Of a stretch of DNA of 64,000 bases, positions 35,925-46,134 are shown one piece after another (within the stretch, counting starts at the first letter, position 1; each line of letters starts with the position of its first letter). This DNA comes from JACKAF01 sp041391485. Its GTDB lineage: Bacteria; Bdellovibrionota; FAC87; UBA2466; JACKAF01. Both the position numbers and the translations under genes were made by a program. A model generated the notes under the pieces. It did no database searches and was not told the origin of the DNA. It worked only from the letters and a program-made list of their open reading frames with translations. Location: positions 5,910 to 69,909 of the forward strand of contig JAWKNY010000021.1 in assembly GCA_041391485.1 (NCBI GenBank), read 5' to 3'.

Positions 35925-36246
35925 TAACGTACCACCGCAACTTACCCGTCACCGGGCGTTCGTACATCCTTTACCCTACTAAGCAAAACCGGTGCCCTGG
36001 ATTTTGAGCGTGGCGCCCATTTTTTCACGTGCGCGGGTGCTGTTTAGGATTCGGCATCTGTATGCCGTCTAAACGTTCACCCGGCGTGAACGTATTCCTT
36101 TGGTCGGCTTGAAAAAATCAAAGATCCTAAGGGCTCCCCGCGCTCCCGCACAGCCAAGACATAAAACTCAGCTTTGGAACAAATTTTGCTCCTCCGAACA
36201 CTAGCTATTAATGCGAAAGTTTTGTGACTTGTGGTCGGAGGAATTT
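35925..36246. other. Intergenic region upstream of the giant lipoprotein
   Basis: About 320 bp without a supported gene. It holds a perfect inverted repeat (36073-36093, listed separately) and presumably the promoter for the lipoprotein gene at 36247. I did not find a convincing -35/-10 pair. Confidence 0.5.
36073..36093. repeat. Perfect inverted repeat, possible operator
   Basis: ACGTTCAC and GTGAACGT are separated by CCGGC. Eight-base perfect arms with a five-base spacer and no T-run afterwards fit a dimeric regulator site better than a terminator. It lies about 150 bp upstream of the lipoprotein gene. Confidence 0.5.
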
Positions 36247-39200
36247 GTGGTCGCTCAAGTGTTGATTAGGTCAAAGAAGTGGTTGGTATTCGCGCTGATG
36301 AGCGTGATTCTCATCTCTTGCCAGACTGAAGTAAAACCCGACAATACGCTAAGTGGGTCCGGCGTTCCGGTCCGTCTAGTGCTCAGTGGACTGAGCACCG
36401 TCCAGGTGAACGCTTGCGTCCCTTACCTCGGGATTAGCCAGGACGCTCAAGGGGCTTCTGCTCCCGTTGAAGCGGATGTGATGATCTTCTTATCAGCGAT
36501 CGGCTCCGGTACGTTTTTCGCGGATCCTACTTGCTCCATCCCGACTAACTTTGTGAATCTGGTTGCAGGCAATGCGTCCGCCATTTTCTATTACAAGAAT
36601 ACGAACGTAGAGACGGATACCGTGATGGCGAGTCCCACTGGATTAGTGGGTGCCAGTCTCCCTGTTTTGGTGGATGGCCCTTTCCAGCTCGCGCTGAGTG
36701 GCCCGACTTCCATCAAGACCGAAGTCTGTAAATCCTATACCTTGCAAATTCAAAACCCGAGCGGAGCGGGCCGAAATGCAACCTCGGCCGTACTCGTGAA
36801 CCTCCTGGGCGCTGGATCTGGTTCGTTTTATAGCAACAGCAGTTGCTCCACGGCCATTAGCGATATTACCTTTGCGCAAGGCTCAAGTCTTAAGTTTGTG
36901 TACTACAAAAACAGCGTAGTTGAGGATGTTACCTTAACGGCGGAAGACGACGCTGGCGTGCTCAACAGTGCGTCCCTCCCGGTTTCGGTCGACGGCCCCA
37001 TGAAGCTTGCGCTCAGTGGCCCGAACCCTCTGTTGAAAAATTCTTGCGGTACGTACCAGGTCAAGAGCCTGAACCCTAGTGATGTGGTGACTCCGGTAAA
37101 CTCTGCCACGGTCATCAATCTCTCGGGTGCGGGAGCGGGTAGCTTCTACAGCGATAGCAACTGTTTCACCGCGACTTCGACCGCTTTGATAGGCAGTGGC
37201 TCCTCATCGGCTACGGTTTATTACCTCAATACGACGAACCAGTCTGTCAACTTGGCGGCGACCGATGACGCCGCGGTGCTGACGGGTGCGACGCTTCCCG
37301 TTTCCGTTGAGGGCGCAACTAAGCTTGCGCTTGAGGGCCCGACGAGCCTAGGCGCTGGCGCTTGTGGTACCTATTCGGTGGTAAGCCAGAGCGCTTCCAA
37401 TTCGGAACTTGGAGTTTCGGTTAACACCACAGTGAATTTGTCGGACACCGGAAGCGGTATCTTTTATTCCGATCTCGGCTGTTCCGCTTCGATCACGAGT
37501 GTTTCGCTTGCAGCTTTCTCTAGTCGCGCGACGGTTTATTTTAAGGACAACACGACCCAGAGCACGACGCTCACGGCTGCGGACAACGCCAGCAGCTTGA
37601 CCTCAGGTAGCCTAACGGTCAACGTCGCGGGAGCCTCCAAACTCGCAGTCGTAGGATCGGCGAACATCGATGCCAATGTGTGTACCGCCTACCAGGCCCA
37701 AGCGCAGAACGGCGCCGGCTCCGCGACCGCGGTCACGACCAATACGATCGTGAACTTGAGCGGTGGTAGCTTAGGAAACTTCTTTAGTGACTCTGGTTGT
37801 AGCTCGACCGTGTCCCAGGTGCTTATCCCGCTGAATAGTTCCAGCGCCACTTTCTATTTCAAAGACAGTGTGGCGGATACCGCGGTTCTGACGGCTACGG
37901 ACAACTCCGGTCTTTTAACGGCCGGAAGCCTCACGGTTACAGTAAATTCTCCGCTCGTCGCCGTTCTGACGATTAGTGAAGACCCAAGCTTCGATTTCGG
38001 TACTATCGCTGTCGGCAATACATCCGACAAAACGTTTACGGTATCCAATACCGGCAATAACCCAGCAACGCAGATGAAAGAAGCCGTGGGTGCCGCGTTG
38101 GTTTCCCCTTTTGGTTTTAAAGGTGGCAGCTACCCTGGAACCGGTGGAAGCTGCGGGACCTCATTGAACCAAGGAAACAACTGTACGATCGTGGTGAGCT
38201 TTGCGCCCACGAGTGAAGCGAGCTTTTCTGACTCTGTGACGCTTTCTTACCATAACAGCAGCTCGGAGCAGACGGTTGCGCGTCTCCTGAACGGAACGGG
38301 CGGCCCGGCTGGTTCTGGTAGCGGCGGAGATTTGGATACCTCATTCTCCAGCGATGGAATGGCCGTATCGAGTTACGGGCCCAACGACGTGCTCAACGGA
38401 GTGGCGCTTCAGACCTCCGGCAAGCTTGTCGTAGCCGGAGCGACGCGCTCCAGCAGCTATTACGATTACGACATTGCGCTGATTCGCTACAACAGCGATG
38501 GCAGCGTGGATAGCTCTTTTGGAACGAGCAGCGGTATCACCGTTACCGATATCCGCGGCGGAGACGACGCCGCGTACGCGATTGCCCAGCAGTCCAACGG
38601 GAAAATCATCGTAGTCGGTTACTCCAAGAACCAATACGGGAACAACCAAGCGATGGCCATCCTTCGCTACACCTCAAACGGTATCTTGGATACGACCTTT
38701 GGCGGTGGAGACGGTGTGGTATTGCGTCAGTTTTCCACGGACAACAACGACACCGCCAATGCGGTAGCCATCGACAGCTCGGATCGTATCGTTGTGGTCG
38801 GTAAAGCCGGTTACAATTGGATATTCTCTCGCTACACGAGCTCAGGCAGTGTCGATACAAGTTTTGGTTCGACGGGAAGCATTTCTCTGTCTGGTCTGGC
38901 GACGTACCACTCTGGTTTGGCAGTCGCGATTCAGTCCAACGGCCGAATCGTAGCCGCTGGTTATGCAGCCGAATCCAACCTGACAGTCGCTGGCATCGTG
39001 CTCGTCCGTCTGACGTCAAACGGATCGGCCGATACAAGCTTTGATGGAGACGGTGTGAAAACCACCGCGCTTAGCTCTGGCTTTGACATGGCCCGATCTA
39101 TCGCCTTGCAGTCGGATGGTAAGATTGTGGTGGCTGGAACCACGTACAACTCCTCGACGGGTGACTTTGATTTTGCGGTGCTTCGCTACACCTCTAGCGG

Positions 39201-39519
39201 TGCTTTAGATACCAGCTTTGATACCGATGGCATTAAGACACTTGCGGTTGATAGCGGGAACAACATCGCCGAGTCCGTGCGAATCGATAGCAGCGGGAAG
39301 ATTGTCGTAGCCGGCTATGTGGATCGTAGCGCTTCGGACGACCTTTTTGTGGTGGCTCGTTTGAATAGCAACGGTAGCCTCGACACCGGTTTCTCCGGAG
39401 ACGGAATTGCGTCGCTCAATAACGGACGTGCCCACGGGATGGCTTTGCAGTCAGACGGAAAGATCGTTGCGGTCGGAGAGAGCTCCGGAAACTTCGTGAC
39501 GGTACGCTTCCTGCCTTAG
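36247..39519 (+). CDS. Giant lipoprotein: five Ig-like repeats, ASH domain and seven delta-60 repeats
   Basis: A 1090-residue protein. GTG at 36247 is chosen because GGAGG lies 5 bases upstream; an ATG at 36211 lacks one. The signal ends VILISC, a lipobox. Five tandem repeats of about 105 residues follow (about 36364-37945), each starting like KLALSGPTS, with a Cys before a Tyr (CGTYQV) and a second Cys in GSFYSDSNC. Then comes an ASPM-SPD2-Hydin-like domain (DFGTIAVGNTSDKTFTVSNT, CTIVVSFAPTSEASFSD). The C-terminal third has seven LDTSFxxDG delta-60 repeats, enough for a seven-bladed propeller. It is probably a surface or periplasmic adhesin-like protein. No enzymatic motif is seen. Confidence 0.85.
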   Translation: MVAQVLIRSKKWLVFALMSVILISCQTEVKPDNTLSGSGVPVRLVLSGLSTVQVNACVPYLGISQDAQGASAPVEADVMIFLSAIGSGTFFADPTCSIPTNFVNLVAGNASAIFYYKNTNVETDTVMASPTGLVGASLPVLVDGPFQLALSGPTSIKTEVCKSYTLQIQNPSGAGRNATSAVLVNLLGAGSGSFYSNSSCSTAISDITFAQGSSLKFVYYKNSVVEDVTLTAEDDAGVLNSASLPVSVDGPMKLALSGPNPLLKNSCGTYQVKSLNPSDVVTPVNSATVINLSGAGAGSFYSDSNCFTATSTALIGSGSSSATVYYLNTTNQSVNLAATDDAAVLTGATLPVSVEGATKLALEGPTSLGAGACGTYSVVSQSASNSELGVSVNTTVNLSDTGSGIFYSDLGCSASITSVSLAAFSSRATVYFKDNTTQSTTLTAADNASSLTSGSLTVNVAGASKLAVVGSANIDANVCTAYQAQAQNGAGSATAVTTNTIVNLSGGSLGNFFSDSGCSSTVSQVLIPLNSSSATFYFKDSVADTAVLTATDNSGLLTAGSLTVTVNSPLVAVLTISEDPSFDFGTIAVGNTSDKTFTVSNTGNNPATQMKEAVGAALVSPFGFKGGSYPGTGGSCGTSLNQGNNCTIVVSFAPTSEASFSDSVTLSYHNSSSEQTVARLLNGTGGPAGSGSGGDLDTSFSSDGMAVSSYGPNDVLNGVALQTSGKLVVAGATRSSSYYDYDIALIRYNSDGSVDSSFGTSSGITVTDIRGGDDAAYAIAQQSNGKIIVVGYSKNQYGNNQAMAILRYTSNGILDTTFGGGDGVVLRQFSTDNNDTANAVAIDSSDRIVVVGKAGYNWIFSRYTSSGSVDTSFGSTGSISLSGLATYHSGLAVAIQSNGRIVAAGYAAESNLTVAGIVLVRLTSNGSADTSFDGDGVKTTALSSGFDMARSIALQSDGKIVVAGTTYNSSTGDFDFAVLRYTSSGALDTSFDTDGIKTLAVDSGNNIAESVRIDSSGKIVVAGYVDRSASDDLFVVARLNSNGSLDTGFSGDGIASLNNGRAHGMALQSDGKIVAVGESSGNFVTVRFLP

Positions 39520-39532
39520 GCTGAGGCTTTTT
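39513..39532 (+). terminator. Weak terminator-like hairpin after the giant lipoprotein gene
   Basis: GCCT and AGGC flank a seven-base loop containing the stop codon and are followed by TTTTT. The stem is only four pairs, so the call is tentative. It also covers the convergent hutI stop. Confidence 0.25.
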
Positions 39533-40747
39533 ACTCCAGTTCGCCAAAGCAGTAGGGAAGGGCTTCGTACGAGTCCGTGTCCAACGTACACACCCTAAAT
39601 TCTTTTCCGGGCGTGAGGCTTCCTACTCGGCTTTCCAAATCCAAAGCAGCTGCCGCGTTGTAAGTGACTGCGGCGATGGCTTCCGGAACCGTCATTTTCA
39701 TTTGGGTACAAGCAATAGTTGTCATCAGGGGCAGATTGCGACTGGGACAGGTGCCCGGGTTGTAGTCCGTGCTGAGGGCTACTCGTGCGCCCGCATCAAT
39801 CAGGGCGCGGGCCGGCGGGTAGGGAGTGCCGGTAAAAAGCGACGCGCCGGGAAGCAGCACCGCTACCGTTTTGACTCTCCAAAAGCGCGAATGTCTTCCT
39901 TTGAAACATGGTCCAGATGATCGATGCTGTACGCCCCTAGCTCAATCCCGAGTCGGGTCCCGCCTAGCGAGGTGAACTGATCGCTGTGAACTTTGAGCTT
40001 CAAGCCCCTATCCAGAGCGGACTCAAAGAGCTTGCGTGCCTGCTGCGGGGAAAAGTAGCCGTCCTCCACAAAGACATCGAAAAAGCTAGCCAGTCCGCTG
40101 GCCGCTACTTCGGGGAGCCATTCGGCACAGATAAGATCCACGTAAGCGTCTGTGCGGCTCTTGTACTCGGGAGGTGTTGCGTGCGCAGGAAGAAAGGTCG
40201 GGACCAAAATCATCGCCGCCTGTTCGGAGAGCGCGTGAATGACTTGCAGTGCGCGCAGTTCGCTCTCCAACGTCAGCCCGTAGCCGGTTTTTATCTCCAG
40301 TGTACCGATCCCAAATTTCTGAAAGCGCGCGAGATCTTTGACCGCGTGTTCGACTAGCTGCTCACCTGGGGCCTCTCGGGTAGCGTTCATCGTCGTTAGA
40401 ATCCCACCGCCAGCTGCCGCAATTTCCTGGTAGGTTTTCCCTTCACAACGCAAAGCAAAGTCGTGGTGTCGTGTCCCGCCGTAAATGAGATGGGTGTGGC
40501 ATTCTACCAGCTCCGGAATCCATACCTGCCCTTTGCCGGAAAAACGGTGGGTCAGATTATGGTACTTGTCCGGTAAGTCGGTGCCCTTCCCGGCCCAGAG
40601 GATCAAGTTGCTGTCGGCGTCGACCACCATCGAGGCGTTTTCCACGCACCCTAAATCATTTTTCTCTGGGTGACGGCCGTCTTTTTTGGCTACGCCCTCA
40701 AGGGTGAGTAGTTGAGAGATCTCTTCATACAGAACGAGCGCCTCCAT
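39531..40747 (-). CDS. hutI: Imidazolonepropionase (one frameshift)
   Basis: Third step of histidine breakdown: hydrolysis of imidazolone propionate to formiminoglutamate. About 405 residues. The amidohydrolase metal motif is in PELVECHTHLIYGGTRHHD, followed by KTYQEIAAAGGGILTTMNAT and LKVHSDQFTSLGG. After AFGESK one A is missing from a run of A at 39869-39872, and the frame then continues TVAVLLPGASLF and STDYNPGTCPS to the end. Correction gives normal length. The ATG overlaps the hutU stop (TGATG) with GGAGG upstream. Confidence 0.9.
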
Positions 40748-42393
40748 CAGACCTCCATAGGAATTTGAACGTTGTTTCGGTGCGCGACTTCCTGAGCAAT
40801 TTCGTAGCCGGCGTCGACGTGCCTAAAGATTCCCATTGCGGGATCGGAGTTTAGCACTCGGGATAAACGCGCGTCGGCGGCTTCTGTACCATCGGCCACG
40901 ATCACCATGCCTGCATGGATGGAGTAACCCATGCCCACTCCGCCTCCGTGGTGGACCGATACCCAGCTCGCGCCATTTACCGAGTTGATGAGGGCGTTGA
41001 GGATTGGCCAATCCGCCACCGCGTCGCTCCCATCTTTCATGGCCTCGGTTTCACGGTTCGGGGAGGCCACGCTTCCGCAATCCAGATGATCTCTACCGAT
41101 CACAATCGGTGCTTTCACTTTTTTTTCACGGACCAAGCGATTGAACGCAAGGCCCGCTTTTTCTCTGTCGCCGTGTCCAAGCCAGCAGATGCGGGCGGGC
41201 AATCCCTGGAACTGAATTTTTTCTTTTGCAAGACCGAGCCAACGTTGAAGGCCCTTATCGTTTGGAAAGAGTTCCATCAGTAGGCGATCGGTGGTGTAGA
41301 TGTCTTCGGGGTCCCCGCTGAGCGCCACCCATCGGAACGGCCCTTTGCCTTCACAAAAAAGCGGGCGGATGTACTCCGGAACAAACCCCGGTATCTTGAA
41401 GGCGTCTTTGACGCCTTCGAGTTCGGCTATTGCACGGATGTTATTGCCGTAGTCGAAGGTGGGGATGCCTTTGGCCTGGAAACTGAGTAAGCCCCGTACG
41501 TGCGTCGCGATGGATTGTTTGGACCGCTTTAAATACTCTGCCGGGTTACTTTCACGCAGTTTCGCGGCCGCCGCGATGTCGAGTCCTACGGGAACGTATC
41601 CCAGAAGCGGATCGTGGGCCGACGTTTGATCCGTCACTAAATCGGGTAGGTAGTTTCCGGCCGCAATTTGCGGGATGAGCTCTGCCGCATTTCCTAGCAG
41701 CCCTACTGACAGCGCCTGTTTTTTTTCCGTGGCCTCACGGATGCGATCCAGAGCTTTATCAAGGCTGGTTTCCATCACATCCAGATAGCCGGTTTCGAGC
41801 CGTCGCTGGATACGGGTGGGGTTGACGTCTATGCCCAAAAAGGAGGCGCCCGCCATCGTGGCCGCGAGCGGCTGAGCGCCGCCCATCCCTCCGAGGCCAG
41901 CGGAAAGGACCCACCGGCCGCTGAGATCGCCGCCGTAATGCTTGGCCCCGGCCGCCACAAAAGTTTCGTAGGTGCCCTGAAGAATGCCCTGGGTGGCAAT
42001 GTAGATCCAACTGCCGGCCGTCATTTGACCAAACATCATCAGACCCTTTTTTTCCAAATCTCTGAAAACTTCCCAATTCGCCCAAGCGGGAACCAGGAGT
42101 GAGTTGGCAATTAGCACGCGGGGCGCGTCGGGGTGCGATCGGATGATGCCAACCGGTTTGCCCGACTGCACTAAGAGTGTCTCGTCGTCTTTCAAGCTTT
42201 TAAGACTGCTCACGATGGCATCAAAGCACTTCCAGTTGCGCGCCGCTTTTCCCGAGCCGCCATAGACCACTAGCTCATCGGGGTTTTCCGCGACATCCGG
42301 ATCGAGGTTATTCATGAGCATGCGGAGCGCGGCTTCTTGAACCCAACCTTTGCATTGCAGTTCGGTGCCGCGAGGTGCGTGTATCGTCGCCAT
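40747..42393 (-). CDS. hutU: Urocanate hydratase
   Basis: Second step of histidine degradation; an NAD-dependent hydratase in the cytoplasm. The 548-residue protein is collinear with HutU, including ELVVYGGSGKAARNWKCFD, VLSAGLGGMGGAQPLAATMA, the catalytic Cys region FDYGNNIRAIAELEG and VSVHHGGGVGMGYSIHAG. It lies between hutH (12 bp gap) and hutI (one-base overlap). Confidence 0.96.
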   Translation of the reverse strand: MATIHAPRGTELQCKGWVQEAALRMLMNNLDPDVAENPDELVVYGGSGKAARNWKCFDAIVSSLKSLKDDETLLVQSGKPVGIIRSHPDAPRVLIANSLLVPAWANWEVFRDLEKKGLMMFGQMTAGSWIYIATQGILQGTYETFVAAGAKHYGGDLSGRWVLSAGLGGMGGAQPLAATMAGASFLGIDVNPTRIQRRLETGYLDVMETSLDKALDRIREATEKKQALSVGLLGNAAELIPQIAAGNYLPDLVTDQTSAHDPLLGYVPVGLDIAAAAKLRESNPAEYLKRSKQSIATHVRGLLSFQAKGIPTFDYGNNIRAIAELEGVKDAFKIPGFVPEYIRPLFCEGKGPFRWVALSGDPEDIYTTDRLLMELFPNDKGLQRWLGLAKEKIQFQGLPARICWLGHGDREKAGLAFNRLVREKKVKAPIVIGRDHLDCGSVASPNRETEAMKDGSDAVADWPILNALINSVNGASWVSVHHGGGVGMGYSIHAGMVIVADGTEAADARLSRVLNSDPAMGIFRHVDAGYEIAQEVAHRNNVQIPMEV

Positions 42394-42405
42394 CAGACTC
42401 TCCTT

Positions 42406-43980
42406 CTAAAGGGCTGCGGACGGGTTGTCGGTGGAAGGATTCTTTCTTTGCGTGGCCGGCTTTGTCAACGGCACGGTTTTTTGGATGAACTGATGAAGTT
42501 CTCCGCCGTCAATCAGTGCCGCGATTTTGGCGATGTCCTCGTGCAGGTTGCGATCCCGTTCGACGGGAGGCACGTGTTTGCGCACGAAAGTGTACAGAGC
42601 CCGTGGGCCTTTTCCGGGAATGAGAGGCTTTCGGAACTCTAGCGCCTGGCAGGCGGCCAGCATTTCAATCGCTAAAGCGTACTGTGTATTTTGCAAAATC
42701 GTCTTTGCTTTACGCGCGCAAAGCGGCCCCATGCTTACATGGTCCTCTTTTTCGTTGTTGGTGGGGATGGAGTCCGTCGATCCGGGGTGGGACAGCAGGC
42801 GGTTTTCGGAAACCAGGCTCGCCGCGGTCACCTGCGCCATCATAAACCCGGAATTCAGTCCCTCTTCTTTAACCAAGAAGGTGGGGAGATCGCTGAAATG
42901 CGGATCCACGAGTTTGGAAACGCGTCGTTCGGAGAGACTCGCAATCTCGGCAAGTCCCATTCCCAGGATATCCAACGCGAAGGCGACAGGTTGTCCGTGG
43001 AAGTTTCCGTTGGAGACCAGCTCGCGGGTCGTCCAGTTTACGACCGGATTATCGGTAGCGGCATTGAGCTCCACGGAAAGCGTATTTCTCACCGTCTGCA
43101 CCAGATCCCGAACCGCCCCGTGAACTTGCGGGACGCAGCGGAACGAGTAAGGATCTTGTACGCGGTCGCAGGTTTCGTGGCTTTTATATATCTCGCTGTC
43201 TTGCATGTAGTGGCGCAATAGCTCTGCGGATCGGATCTGCCCCGGATACGGGCGTGTCTGTTGTACCCAGTCAGCGTAAGCGGCGGGTGTCCCTAAGACC
43301 CCTTCCAAGCTGCACGTGCTGGTCAGATCAGCGAGATCAACCAGTTCCTCTGCTTTGAGCAGTAGCAAAGCTCCCAATCCTGTCATCTGTTGGGTCCCGT
43401 TGATGAGAGAAAGCCCCTCTTTAGGAGCGAGCTTGAAAGGCTTGAGTCCCGCTGCTTGTAGCGCTTCTCCACCTTTTAACCGCTTTCCTTTGTAGAAAGC
43501 TTCTCCTTCACCGATGACGACAGAGGCGAGATGAGCCAATGGGGCCAAGTCGCCACTCGCGCCTACCGATCCTTTGCTTGGGATCACCGGGTGGATTTTG
43601 TGGTTGAGCATGGAGATCAGGAATTCCACGAGCTCGGGCCTGACGCCACTGAAACCCTTGGCAAGGACATTGGTCCTCAAAAGTAAGATGGCGCGAGACT
43701 CTTCTTCGGAGTGAATTTCGCCCACGCCCGCGCAATGACTGCGGATGAGATTCTCTTGCAGCTCTTCGAGACGGCTGTCATCGATGCGCACTTTGCTTAG
43801 GACTCCAAAGCCGGTGTTGATGCTGTAAATGCTCTTGCCTGAGTGGATGGCTTTCTCGACAACGTCACGCGATTGCATGAGTTTCATCAGCGTTGCTTCA
43901 GTTAGCTCCACCGGTGACTCTTCGGATACAATGGAACGAAATTTTTCAAGCGAGAGCGACTCGCCGTCGATGCTTACCAT
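42406..43980 (-). CDS. hutH: Histidine ammonia-lyase
   Basis: Removes ammonia from histidine to give urocanate. The 524-residue protein has the MIO-forming triad Ala-Ser-Gly in SVGASGDLAPLAHL, INTGFGVLSKV with the catalytic Tyr loop nearby, and LINGTQQMTGLG. The start ATG has GGGGGG upstream and follows rpe after 19 bp. No hutG or hutF is present after hutI, so the pathway end is not encoded here. Confidence 0.95.
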   Translation of the reverse strand: MVSIDGESLSLEKFRSIVSEESPVELTEATLMKLMQSRDVVEKAIHSGKSIYSINTGFGVLSKVRIDDSRLEELQENLIRSHCAGVGEIHSEEESRAILLLRTNVLAKGFSGVRPELVEFLISMLNHKIHPVIPSKGSVGASGDLAPLAHLASVVIGEGEAFYKGKRLKGGEALQAAGLKPFKLAPKEGLSLINGTQQMTGLGALLLLKAEELVDLADLTSTCSLEGVLGTPAAYADWVQQTRPYPGQIRSAELLRHYMQDSEIYKSHETCDRVQDPYSFRCVPQVHGAVRDLVQTVRNTLSVELNAATDNPVVNWTTRELVSNGNFHGQPVAFALDILGMGLAEIASLSERRVSKLVDPHFSDLPTFLVKEEGLNSGFMMAQVTAASLVSENRLLSHPGSTDSIPTNNEKEDHVSMGPLCARKAKTILQNTQYALAIEMLAACQALEFRKPLIPGKGPRALYTFVRKHVPPVERDRNLHEDIAKIAALIDGGELHQFIQKTVPLTKPATQRKNPSTDNPSAAL

Positions 43981-43999
43981 GAGGCCCCCCAGCCCGTGC

Positions 44000-44647
44000 T
44001 TAGATTTCCTGGCGGATAGACTCTATCCTTTTTTTATAATCCTCTGCCGCAAAGATTCCCGTGCCGATGACCAGGATCTCGGCTCCGGCTTGGGTTACTT
44101 CTTTGGCGTTCTCTTGTTTGATGCCGCCATCAATTTCAATCTGAATATTTCTTGCCCCAATCTTCTGACGAAGTTGGCGTACGCGATCCAAGGAGGCCGG
44201 GATAAACTTTTGCCCCCCAAAACCTGGATTTACACTCATTATCAGGACAAACTCCACGTCGTCCAAAACCGCATCCAACGAGGCGAGCGAGGTGCCCGGG
44301 TTAATCGCCACGCCGGGTCTCATGCCGAGGTTTTTGATTTCGTTCAAAGTGCGGTTGATGTGCGGGCAGGCTTCGACGTGGACCGTAATCCAATCGCAGC
44401 CGGCGTCTGCAAAATCTTTGAGATAGCGATCGGCATTCTCGATCATCAAGTGGGCGTCGAGCGGTAGTTTTGTCTTTTCTCGGATCTTCTGTATGACCGG
44501 GGCGCCAAAGGTGATGTTCGGTACGAAATGGCCGTCCATGATATCGAGGTGCAATACGTCCGCACCCGCTTTTTCAACGGCTTGTACTTCGTCCTGCAAT
44601 CTGGAAAGATCACAGGCCAAGAGAGAGGGTGCAATCTGAACTGCCAC
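44000..44647 (-). CDS. rpe: Ribulose-phosphate 3-epimerase
   Basis: Interconverts ribulose 5-phosphate and xylulose 5-phosphate. The 215-residue TIM barrel has IAPSLLACDLSRLQDEV, HLDIMDGHFVPNITFG with metal-binding residues, and MSVNPGFGGQKFIP, all typical. It lies between fmt and hutH on the same strand; 50 bp separate it from fmt. Confidence 0.95.
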   Translation of the reverse strand: MAVQIAPSLLACDLSRLQDEVQAVEKAGADVLHLDIMDGHFVPNITFGAPVIQKIREKTKLPLDAHLMIENADRYLKDFADAGCDWITVHVEACPHINRTLNEIKNLGMRPGVAINPGTSLASLDAVLDDVEFVLIMSVNPGFGGQKFIPASLDRVRQLRQKIGARNIQIEIDGGIKQENAKEVTQAGAEILVIGTGIFAAEDYKKRIESIRQEI

Positions 44648-44697
44648 TATTTCCCCGCATTATCTTAAACGTTCTTCTAACGCTTGCTCTAAAACGT

Positions 44698-45632
44698 TCA
44701 AAAGGGTCCAACTGTCGAGATGGGGGTCTGGTATCCCCTAAGGAAGTCTTCGACGCCGAGTCTTTTTCTATTCTCGAGCTGAATTTCTGTCAAGGCGAGC
44801 ACCTTCCCGTCACCGCAGACGACGTGTAGGTGGCTTTTTCCGTCTGTTAGCGCGGTGCCGGGTGGGACGGATTTGCTTTGAGAGAGGACCTTGGTTTTGA
44901 ATACCTTAAGCCGTTTTCCATTGAGGAGCGTTTCGGCGATGGGCCACGGCTGAAGCGCGCGCACCTGGTCGTGTAGGCGCTGGGCGGAATCCTGGAAACT
45001 GAGGATAGCTTCTTCCTTCAAAATCTTTCGGGCCACGGTGACCTGGTCCGGGGCCTGCGGCGTGAAGTGCATCGGCCCTTTCTCGGCGAGGGCTAAGGCC
45101 TCCAGCGCGGCCTCGGCTCCCAAGGTCGCGAGCCTCTGCAAAAGTTCTCCTGAGGTTTCGTCAGGCCGAATAGCTGTTCGTTTCTGAAGGAGCACGTCGC
45201 CAGCGTCGAGGGCCTTCACCATTTTTTGGAGGCTCACGCCTGTCTCGGCGTCGCCATTCCAGATGGCCCTCTGGACGGGAGCTGCGCCTCGGTACTTGGG
45301 AAGCAGCGAGGCGTGTATGTTTAAGCACCCGAGCGGTGGCAATTGTAACAACGGTTCTTTGAGGAGCTGCCCAAAAGCCACGACGAGTATCAAGTCGGGT
45401 TCTTTGCTCTTGAGCGCCTCAAAAGTTCTGGCGTCGTTAACGTTTTCGGTGGGCCAGACCGGCAAATGCAGACGGACGGCTGTTTGCTCCACCGCAGAGG
45501 GAGTAAGCTTATGTCCTCTGCCAGATTGTCGGGCGGGTTGAGTAACCACCGCTACCGGCGCCTTGCCCTCGGCGTGCAAGCGTTCGAGTATGGTTGCGGC
45601 GATTTCGGGGTGCCCATAAAGAGGTACTTCAT
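44698..45632 (-). CDS. fmt: Methionyl-tRNA formyltransferase (one frameshift near the start)
   Basis: Formylates initiator Met-tRNA. The true N-terminus is MKYLFMGTP at 45632, sharing an ATGA overlap with def. One C is missing at 45607-45610 (four C on the coding strand), after which the frame reads EIAATILERLHAEGKAPV through to the end. Conserved NIHASLLPKYRGAAPVQRAI and VQKTV-like VSLQKMVKALDAGD are present. The corrected length is 311 residues, normal for Fmt. Confidence 0.91.
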
Positions 45633-46134
45633 AAAAGCAAGTCTTTTCCAATTTGCGTTTCAGAAGGCGGCGTTTGAGCGGGGAAACGCGTTCGATAAAG
45701 GTGTCCGTCCAGGTGATCGTTTTCGTGTTGGACCGCGACGGCCAAAAGTCCATCGGCGTCCAGCTGCTGGGGATTTCCAAAGCGATCCTGGTACTCAATG
45801 TGAATCTCGGCCTTGCGTTTTACAAATTCGGAAACCCCAGGGACGCTGAGACAGGCCTCTTCAAAATCAATACTTCCTTTGCCCCGGACAGAACCGGGTT
45901 GATGAACTCTAGAATGCGGTTGTAGCGTTCGTCCTGATTGCGGATATCAATGACAAACACCCGCCACAAGCGATTCACCTGAGGGGCCGCGAGTCCAATC
46001 CCATTGGCCGAGTACATAGTCGTCGCCATTTCGTCCAGAAAGCCGTGAAAATTCTCGTCAAAGACTTCGACGTTTTCTGACTTTTCCGCCAGTCGCGGGT
46101 CCGGGTATTTCAGTATCTCTAGCACGGCACTCAC
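45629..46134 (-). CDS. def: Peptide deformylase (one frameshift)
   Basis: Removes the formyl group from new proteins. Motif 1 GIGLAAPQV is in the first frame. After NPVLSGAK one G is missing (45875-45876), and the frame continues GSIDFEEACLSVPGV (motif 2 with the metal Cys) and VAVQHENDHLDGHLY (motif 3 HExDH). The corrected length is 168 residues. It overlaps fmt and lptG by 4 bp each; def-fmt pairing is classic. Confidence 0.92.
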
